A stretch of DNA of 9,219 nucleotides from Microcaldota archaeon (GTDB taxonomy: Archaea; Micrarchaeota; Micrarchaeia; Anstonellales; Bilamarchaeaceae). Positions 1 through 4,150 of the stretch are shown in pieces. The DNA is taken from contig JAKANX010000036.1 of assembly GCA_021823425.1 (NCBI GenBank), positions 1-9,219 of the forward strand, written 5' to 3'. Made by a program: the position numbers and the translations under genes. Each line of letters starts with the position of its first letter. Within the stretch, counting starts at the first letter, position 1. Under the pieces are notes generated by a model. The model had not been told where the DNA came from. It worked only from the letters and a program-made list of their open reading frames with translations, and ran no database searches.

Positions 1-12
1 TAGGAATAGTTT

Positions 13-168
13 GGGCCCGTAGCGCAGCCTGGATAGCGCGGCACTCTCCTAATCTTTTTCTTTCTTTGAAAGAGGCGTTTTTCGGCAAAGAAAGAAAAAC
101 GTTAACGAAAAAGAAAGAAAACGGGAAGGGAAAGGTGAAGGTCGTGAGTTCAAATCTCACCGGGCCCG
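13..168 (+). tRNA. tRNA-Arg (anticodon CCT) interrupted by an intron
   Basis: This tRNA reads AGG codons. The 7-bp acceptor stem pairs 13-19 (GGGCCCG) with 161-167 (CGGGCCC) without mismatch. The D stem is GCGC at 22-25 with GCGC at 36-39, and the D loop at 26-35 carries the conserved GG. The T arm is GTGAG/CTCAC at 144-148/156-160 with loop TTCAAAT. The anticodon loop is CTCCTA(A) at 46-52, giving anticodon CCT at 48-50. The anticodon stem 41-45 (GCACT) finds its partner (GGTGA, 134-138) only after about 81 bases are removed, so the gene is split in the anticodon loop. The first pair of that stem is a G-A mismatch and the last a G-U wobble. The discriminator base is G168 and CCA is not encoded. 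The variable loop is five bases (139-143). Only 12 bases precede the gene in this window, so its promoter is out of view. Confidence 0.9.
52..132 (+). other. Archaeal tRNA intron in the anticodon loop
   Basis: The intron lies 3' of the base after the anticodon, the usual archaeal position (37/38). A52 and A133 are identical, so boundaries 52-132 and 53-133 give the same mature tRNA. The intron is a purine/pyrimidine-biased insert. Its 5' arm at 55-68 is exactly complementary over 14 bases to 86-99. A second near copy of that purine arm lies at 110-123. The anticodon region (47-50) can pair with 128-131, which resembles the central helix of a bulge-helix-bulge, although the motif is imperfect. 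Removal is expected to need the archaeal tRNA splicing endonuclease; that is inference from known archaeal biology. The intron is too short to encode a homing endonuclease. Confidence 0.82.
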
Positions 169-170
169 TA

Positions 171-210
171 CAAAAGGGGCATATAATCTGATTTGGTCTT
201 GCCCCTTTTG
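171..210. repeat. Perfect 11-bp inverted repeat just after the tRNA
   Basis: CAAAAGGGGCA (171-181) and TGCCCCTTTTG (200-210) are exact reverse complements separated by 18 bases. The structure starts two bases after the tRNA discriminator base. It could form a stem-loop in a transcript from either strand. It may help trim or terminate the tRNA transcript, or mark the end of the leftward transcript of the 170-residue protein gene. Neither role can be proven from sequence alone. The loop includes an AT-rich ATATAAT stretch (181-187). Confidence 0.7.
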
Positions 211-220
211 AAAACCCCAT

Positions 221-230
221 TCTTTTTCTA
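221..230 (+). terminator. T-rich tract, likely tRNA transcript terminator
   Basis: The plus strand reads TCTTTTTCTA with five consecutive T at 223-227. Archaeal RNA polymerase terminates at oligo-T stretches, and this is the first run of five or more T downstream of the tRNA. The assignment rests on position and composition only. Confidence 0.4.
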
Positions 231-242
231 ATCCCAAAACGA

Positions 243-277
243 GTGTGCGCGTGACGCTAAAGCGTGCACGCGCACAC
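243..277. repeat. Strong GC-rich hairpin (16 bp with one bulge)
   Basis: GTGTGCGCGTG (243-253) pairs exactly with CACGCGCACAC (267-277). The interior ACGCT (254-258) pairs with AGCGT (261-265), and the only irregularity is a bulged G at 266. The whole 35-base unit is close to a perfect palindrome with a tiny loop. It sits in the non-coding stretch between the convergent tRNA and the 170-residue gene. On the minus strand a T4 stretch (complement of 236-239) follows, so it could end leftward transcription. It could also be a small structured RNA element or a remnant of a palindromic repeat. It is not part of any convincing reading frame. Confidence 0.7.
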
Positions 278-391
278 AATCGCTAAATCCACTGATTTGG
301 ACCTTTGAAAAAGTTCGGCGCTTTGACCGAACTGGCCCTAGCCACTCAAGAATCCCTCGCAACCGTCGCCAAACTCTCCGTTTGGGAAAAA
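278..391. other. Non-coding remainder of the tRNA-to-gene gap
   Basis: No credible gene is seen here. A plus-strand frame opens with TTG at 305 but runs mostly antisense to the gene ending at 392 and has no ribosome-binding site. The string CTGATTTGG at 292-300 repeats the one at 188-196. The minus strand has five T (387-391) directly after the stop codon of the neighbouring gene, a plausible archaeal terminator. Confidence 0.5.
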
Positions 392-904
392 CTAAATCTT
401 GACCGGCTTCAGGCTGGCCTCGACGCCCGAATCCCTTCCCGGCTGCTCGCGAAGCTGGGTTTCGGCCGCGTTCGCGCTGCCCGCCATTTTGCCTATCGTT
501 TCGACGAGCCCGTTGGCGATATCGGACCTTTTAAGGTATTGGACGAACGCGCCGAGGGCCGCGGCGGGGTTCCAGTCCGTGTGCCCGCCATCCTTTCCTA
601 GGATGACTGTCGAGCCGAACCGCGCGTTGTTCCCCTTGACCAGGGTAATCTCCGCATGGTCCTTTTTCACCTCGACAGAAAGGAGCGTGCGCTTCCTTTC
701 CACGGTTATCCTCCCGGTTTGCTGGTCCGAAAGCGCGCCCTTGGAAACCAATAGCGCCGCGGCGGCGGACAGTTCGTCCCTGTGGCTTCCGCTGAGCCTT
801 CCGCTCTCCAGCTTTTCCTTGAGCCTCTGGAGATTCTGTATTCGCGCGCTGACTGCCGCGTCCCCGTTTCCCCCTTGCTTTAGCGTTTGAGCTGATTGTG
901 CCAT
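392..904 (-). CDS. Hypothetical soluble protein, 170 residues
   Basis: I do not recognise a family. The start chosen is ATG at 904-902 (MAQSAQTLKQ). It has a good ribosome-binding site, AGGTGA (complement of 910-915), five bases upstream. The frame stays open further upstream, but that extension would run over the promoter region and into the divergent gene. The protein has no obvious membrane segment or signal peptide. Residues 18-60 are helical and rich in Lys, Glu, Arg and Ala. The middle (about 65-105) alternates in a way that suggests beta strands (for example VERKRTLLSVEVKK, HAEITLV). The last 40 residues look flexible and polar. A T5 tract follows the TAG stop on the coding strand. The gene is divergently paired with the AsnB-like gene, so shared regulation is possible. 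Codon and base composition look coding (GC-rich third positions). Confidence 0.72.
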   Translation of the reverse strand: MAQSAQTLKQGGNGDAAVSARIQNLQRLKEKLESGRLSGSHRDELSAAAALLVSKGALSDQQTGRITVERKRTLLSVEVKKDHAEITLVKGNNARFGSTVILGKDGGHTDWNPAAALGAFVQYLKRSDIANGLVETIGKMAGSANAAETQLREQPGRDSGVEASLKPVKI

Positions 905-938
905 AAGTTTCACCTGCTTCCTTGTTGGGCAGGGCACT

Positions 939-948
939 ATTAATATTT
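939..948 (-). promoter_or_regulatory. TATA-like box for the 170-residue protein gene
   Basis: On the minus strand this reads AAATATTAAT, preceded by CGA, a purine-rich BRE-like flank. Its centre is about 40 bases before the ATG at 904. That would give a short leader containing the AGGTGA ribosome-binding site. The reverse orientation could also serve the plus-strand gene with a leader of about 50 bases. Confidence 0.45.
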
Positions 949-959
949 TCGTGAAACAA

Positions 960-977
960 ATATTCCTAACGGAATAT
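960..977. promoter_or_regulatory. Palindromic operator-like element between divergent genes
   Basis: ATATTCC (960-966) and GGAATAT (971-977) are perfect inverted half-sites separated by TAAC. The element lies between the TATA-like box of the minus gene (939-948) and that of the plus gene (994-1002). This is where a dimeric transcription factor could control both. No cognate regulator is seen in the window, so function is inferred from symmetry and position. Confidence 0.45.
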
Positions 978-993
978 CCCGGATTGCGCACCG

Positions 994-1002
994 TTATTAA
1001 AT
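994..1002 (+). promoter_or_regulatory. TATA-like box for the AsnB-like gene
   Basis: TTATTAAAT is centred 25 bases before the ATG at 1023. That spacing predicts transcription starting at or next to the start codon, giving a leaderless mRNA. An AAGGAG ribosome-binding-like motif at 1007-1012 would not be in such a transcript. It would be used only if transcription begins further upstream. Confidence 0.45.
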
Positions 1003-1022
1003 TTTCAAGGAGATGCCTGCTC

Positions 1023-1817
1023 ATGCTTCCCGAACTCGCAAAAGCGCTGGAAAAGAGCACCGAGTCCTGCCTGGAGGACCGGGTGGCGATTGCCTTCTCG
1101 GGCGGGCTGGACAGCGCAACGCTCGCGGCGATTGCGAAAAAACGCTGCGAGGTTTTCCTCTTCACCGCCGGGACCGCGGACAGCCCGGACATGGCACAGG
1201 CGGGCGTAGTGGCAGCGGAACTCTCGCTCCCTCTGGAAAAAATCACGCTGGACGAGAAAAGCATAATGGAAATCTACGGGAAGATACACTCGTTCTACCC
1301 CGGCCCGCTCCTGAAAATAGAGATAGGGATTCCGATTTACGCGGCGTGCGGGGCCGCAAAACGAAAAGGGCTCGAGGCGATGCTGTTCGGCTCGGGCGCC
1401 GAGGAATTGTTCGTGGGCTACGAGCGCTACTACAACTATTTGGAGGAGGGAAAGGACCTGGACGCGATACTCAAAGCCGAGTTCGAAACCCTCAAGGACC
1501 GGGACGCCGCGATGGTCAGGAAGATAGCGTACAAGTGCGGCATAGAGGCCCGCTTCCCCTTCTGCGACCGCCGCCTCGCCGACTTGGCCTTCCAAATACC
1601 GCTAGAGGAAAGGATGGCCGAGCGCGAATTGAAAAAAGGAATCCTGAGGGAGATGGGCAAATTAATCGGCGTGCCGCAGTCCGCACTCCTGCGCAGGAAG
1701 AAGGCCGCGCAATACGGGAGCGGCGTCCACAGGCTCGTGATGAGGAACAGCGAAGCCCTGAACAGGCTCTATCCGGAGAAGAAGGCTACTTCTTGGCCTC
1801 CTCCGCTTCCGCCTTGA
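1023..1817 (+). CDS. Stand-alone asparagine synthetase-like (AsnB C-terminal) domain protein
   Basis: This 264-residue protein matches only the ATP-dependent amide-forming domain of AsnB and lacks the N-terminal glutaminase domain. The PP-loop SGGLDS (26-31) binds ATP. FGSGAEELFVGY (122-133) corresponds to the AsnB motif SGEGxDExFGGY. IEARFPFCDRRL (174-185) matches the family's ARxPFLDxR block, and RRKKAAQYGSG (224-234) matches the conserved Lys-containing C-terminal block. The expected chemistry is adenylation of a carboxylate and attack by ammonia or another amine. In motif 2 the Glu seen in AsnB is Ser124 and the Asp is Glu127, so the substrate may not be aspartate. The start is ATG 1023, preceded by AAGGAG at 1007-1012; an in-frame ATG at 951 would add 24 residues across the promoter and operator region. 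The last dozen residues (KKATSWPPPLPP) are read antisense to the end of the next gene, overlapping it by 32 bases. The fold assignment is firm; the substrate is unknown. Confidence 0.85.
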   Translation: MLPELAKALEKSTESCLEDRVAIAFSGGLDSATLAAIAKKRCEVFLFTAGTADSPDMAQAGVVAAELSLPLEKITLDEKSIMEIYGKIHSFYPGPLLKIEIGIPIYAACGAAKRKGLEAMLFGSGAEELFVGYERYYNYLEEGKDLDAILKAEFETLKDRDAAMVRKIAYKCGIEARFPFCDRRLADLAFQIPLEERMAERELKKGILREMGKLIGVPQSALLRRKKAAQYGSGVHRLVMRNSEALNRLYPEKKATSWPPPLPP

Positions 1818-4056
1818 GCAGCCGCACGAACTCCTCGTCCCACTTCTTCTGCGCGACCTTGAAGTCCACTTCCCCGTTCTCGTTCTCCAGCGCCTGGAGC
1901 AGCCTGTTCGCGGCGTTGTTCACCTTGAATGTGAAGTCAATTTCCAGCAGGTGCCTGTTGCCCAGCTCGTTCGCGGCGTTGTATATGTCGCTGAAGACCT
2001 TGCCCTTGAAGAACGACTGCAAAAGGTACTGCTCAGGCTTCACGCCGCTGTTCTCCGCCCTCCTCTTGAGCGCGGGAGGCATGAATTCGAGCTGCATCTC
2101 CCTTTCCATCCTGCCCATGTCAATCCTGCCAAGGTCCCAGCTCGTCGCCTCGGGGTTCTTTATGAACTTGGGCACGAGCGTGCAGTTCTCTATCGCGTTG
2201 CCCTTCTGCATCTCGAATACCTCCACGAAGCTCTTCTCCTTCTGGTCGGTCTCGTACGAGAACCCGAGCACCCTGTATATGCGGCCCTTCCTTCCGAACT
2301 TAATCTTGGACAGGAAGCTGTACCTGTCAGTCGCCAGCATGCTCACAGACGGGATTCCGAAGACCAGCTCGAGGCGGTCCTGTATGTCCTTGAGCGACTC
2401 GGCGTGCAGGTTGTAGAGCAGGAAAACCCCGGGCTGCGTGTTGAGCAAATTGATTATCCCCTGCACAGCAACGCGGCTCCTGACCTCGTTGATGATTATC
2501 GCGGCGTCCCCCATCCTCAGGAGCGCGTTCGCCATGCTCACCAGGTCCAGCTCCTTGCTCGTTCCCGGCGCGTTCTCTATGTCCGAGCTCTGCACCCTCG
2601 CGGCGCCGATGTGGAAGCCGCGCTTGCGGAACGCGCGCACGGGTATTTCCTCAATGTCCTGAATCGGGATTATCCTCTTCTTCGTCCCTATGGAAAGTAT
2701 CTTCGCCGCCGTGAAAGCCGTTTTTCCGCATCCCTTGAGCCCGAGCACGGCCTCGCTCGCGCCGAGCGTGACCATCACGTCGTCGTAGCCCGCGAAGAAA
2801 GGCGTTACGCTCCTGAACGCGAAATACTGCGGGTAAGTGAAGGGCGTGTCCTTCATTATCCTCAAGGCGCCCTGCAGTTCGTCGAACGTGGCGGGCGGGC
2901 GCTGGAGGTGGCACCTCATGTTGAGCCGCTTTAGCACCACGTCCACTATCGGGTTGTTCTCGTCGAACTTCCTCACGCCCTTTTCCGAAAGCACGATGTG
3001 CTTGAACGCGTTTTCGAGCAGTTCGCGGTTGTACCGGAAGAGCGTGTGGCATATGCCGAACTTGCGGTGCTCCAGATAAAGGGGGGAGTTCTCGCTGTCT
3101 ATGTACACGTCCGTGACGTTGTCCCTGTCCAGCGCTATGTTCTCCAGCGGCGCCCCCAGCCCGACGACCCACGCCGCAGCCTCGCGGCCCATCGCAATCG
3201 CGTCCTTGGGGGTAATCGGTATTCCGTTGAGCACGGCCTCGTCAAGGAAATACTGCCTGTATTCCTTGCTCTTGAGGTCGAAGAGCACCCTGTAATCAGA
3301 GTTGTCGAAGTTCTCCTTGCCCTGCTCCAGCAGCACCCTCTTGAGAATCTTCTGCAGCTCGGGGTTGAGGTTGCTGATGTACGGGTTGGTCTGCACGTAG
3401 AGGAACGAGTCGTTGCCCGGAATCTCGTAAATCTGCACTTCCATGCCGTAATTGAGCTTGTAGTGCGCGTCCGGGTCCTTGACCGGGACCGCGTTGGGCG
3501 GAATGTCCAGCACTATGGAATTGACGAAGTAGAGGCTGCGCAGCCCGGTGAGCGAGAGGAACGCGAGGCGCATGTCGCCCGTCTTCTTGGTGAGGTCGTA
3601 CAGCTTTGTCTCGGTGAACCTCTTGAGTATCCCGTTTATCCACGCCCTGAAGGTCTGGTAGCCCTTGACGTAGACCTGCTTTTCCGGGGTCGGCTCGCTG
3701 AAGTCCTCCAGCGTCCTTCCGGCCATGAGCGGGTTCATGAACATGTACTCGTAGAACTGCCTAAGCGCCTTCTTGCGCAGGTCGTGGTGGTCGTCCTGCT
3801 TCATCCCGTAGATGTCCTCGCGGAGCATTATGCCCTCCACCTGCTTGATTACGTTCGCGTACTCGGTCAGCACCGCGGTCTTTTCCTCGTCCAGCTCTAT
3901 CACTAATTCTTCCTCGTACCTTATCCGGCTTATCGCGCCCTCTATGGTGGCGAGGTCCTTGAGGTGCATGTTCAGGAATTCAGGGGAGCCGAACTCGTAC
4001 GGGCACTTGGACAAGTCCACTATCGCGTGAGTCCCTTCAAGGTAAGCGTTGCACAT
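1786..4056 (-). CDS. Type II/IV secretion system (PilB/VirB11/FlaI-like) ATPase
   Basis: This 756-residue hexameric-motor-type ATPase would act at the inner face of the membrane, powering an archaeal type IV pilus-like filament or secretion machine. An N-terminal domain of about 430 residues includes the family block around VTDVYIDSENSPLYLEHR. The C-terminal ATPase core has Walker A GLKGCGKT (439-446), an acidic box DIEEIP starting at Asp467, Walker B with INEVRS (522-527, catalytic Glu524) and a His box NLHAES (His551). Relatives usually have GEVRG at Walker B, so Asn523 and Ser527 mark a divergent branch. After the core comes a tail of about 150 residues, ending in a charged Lys/Glu-rich helix. 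The start ATG 4056-4054 is preceded by GGTGG (complement of 4064-4068) at seven bases. No membrane platform protein, pilin or prepilin peptidase gene is in the window. The gene follows the R-M gene on the same strand after 94 bases and has its own TATA-like box. Confidence 0.88.
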   Translation of the reverse strand: MCNAYLEGTHAIVDLSKCPYEFGSPEFLNMHLKDLATIEGAISRIRYEEELVIELDEEKTAVLTEYANVIKQVEGIMLREDIYGMKQDDHHDLRKKALRQFYEYMFMNPLMAGRTLEDFSEPTPEKQVYVKGYQTFRAWINGILKRFTETKLYDLTKKTGDMRLAFLSLTGLRSLYFVNSIVLDIPPNAVPVKDPDAHYKLNYGMEVQIYEIPGNDSFLYVQTNPYISNLNPELQKILKRVLLEQGKENFDNSDYRVLFDLKSKEYRQYFLDEAVLNGIPITPKDAIAMGREAAAWVVGLGAPLENIALDRDNVTDVYIDSENSPLYLEHRKFGICHTLFRYNRELLENAFKHIVLSEKGVRKFDENNPIVDVVLKRLNMRCHLQRPPATFDELQGALRIMKDTPFTYPQYFAFRSVTPFFAGYDDVMVTLGASEAVLGLKGCGKTAFTAAKILSIGTKKRIIPIQDIEEIPVRAFRKRGFHIGAARVQSSDIENAPGTSKELDLVSMANALLRMGDAAIIINEVRSRVAVQGIINLLNTQPGVFLLYNLHAESLKDIQDRLELVFGIPSVSMLATDRYSFLSKIKFGRKGRIYRVLGFSYETDQKEKSFVEVFEMQKGNAIENCTLVPKFIKNPEATSWDLGRIDMGRMEREMQLEFMPPALKRRAENSGVKPEQYLLQSFFKGKVFSDIYNAANELGNRHLLEIDFTFKVNNAANRLLQALENENGEVDFKVAQKKWDEEFVRLLKAEAEEAKK

Positions 4057-4142
4057 ATTATGACCACCGGACCGTTACGCTGACCCGCGGATCGTTTTCC
4101 GTTCCGGGTTTCGCGCGTGTCGGTTCGCCTTTCTTCGTTAAC

Positions 4143-4150
4143 TATTAAAA
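4143..4150 (-). promoter_or_regulatory. TATA-like box for the secretion ATPase gene
   Basis: On the minus strand TTTTAATA directly follows the TGA stop of the R-M gene (4153-4151). A start about 25 bases downstream would leave a leader of about 65 bases before ATG 4056, containing the GGTGG motif. The same T-rich stretch could also act as terminator for the R-M gene. Confidence 0.35.

Noticed and set aside
13..168. tRNA as an integration site for a mobile element
   Set aside because: No second copy of the tRNA 3' end and no integrase or phage-like genes are seen in the window.
305..601. Plus-strand frame starting with TTG near the tRNA
   Set aside because: No ribosome-binding site, mostly antisense to the 170-residue gene, and residue composition looks like a shadow.
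1013..2416. Long plus-strand frame of 467 codons across the AsnB-like and ATPase genes
   Set aside because: It is out of frame with the clear AsnB motifs and then antisense to the secretion ATPase. Its length is explained by GC-rich sequence having few stops.
1951..3906. Two long plus-strand frames antisense to the secretion ATPase (327 and 302 codons)
   Set aside because: They lie opposite intact Walker and His-box motifs and show no recognisable domain. They are shadows of a GC-rich gene.
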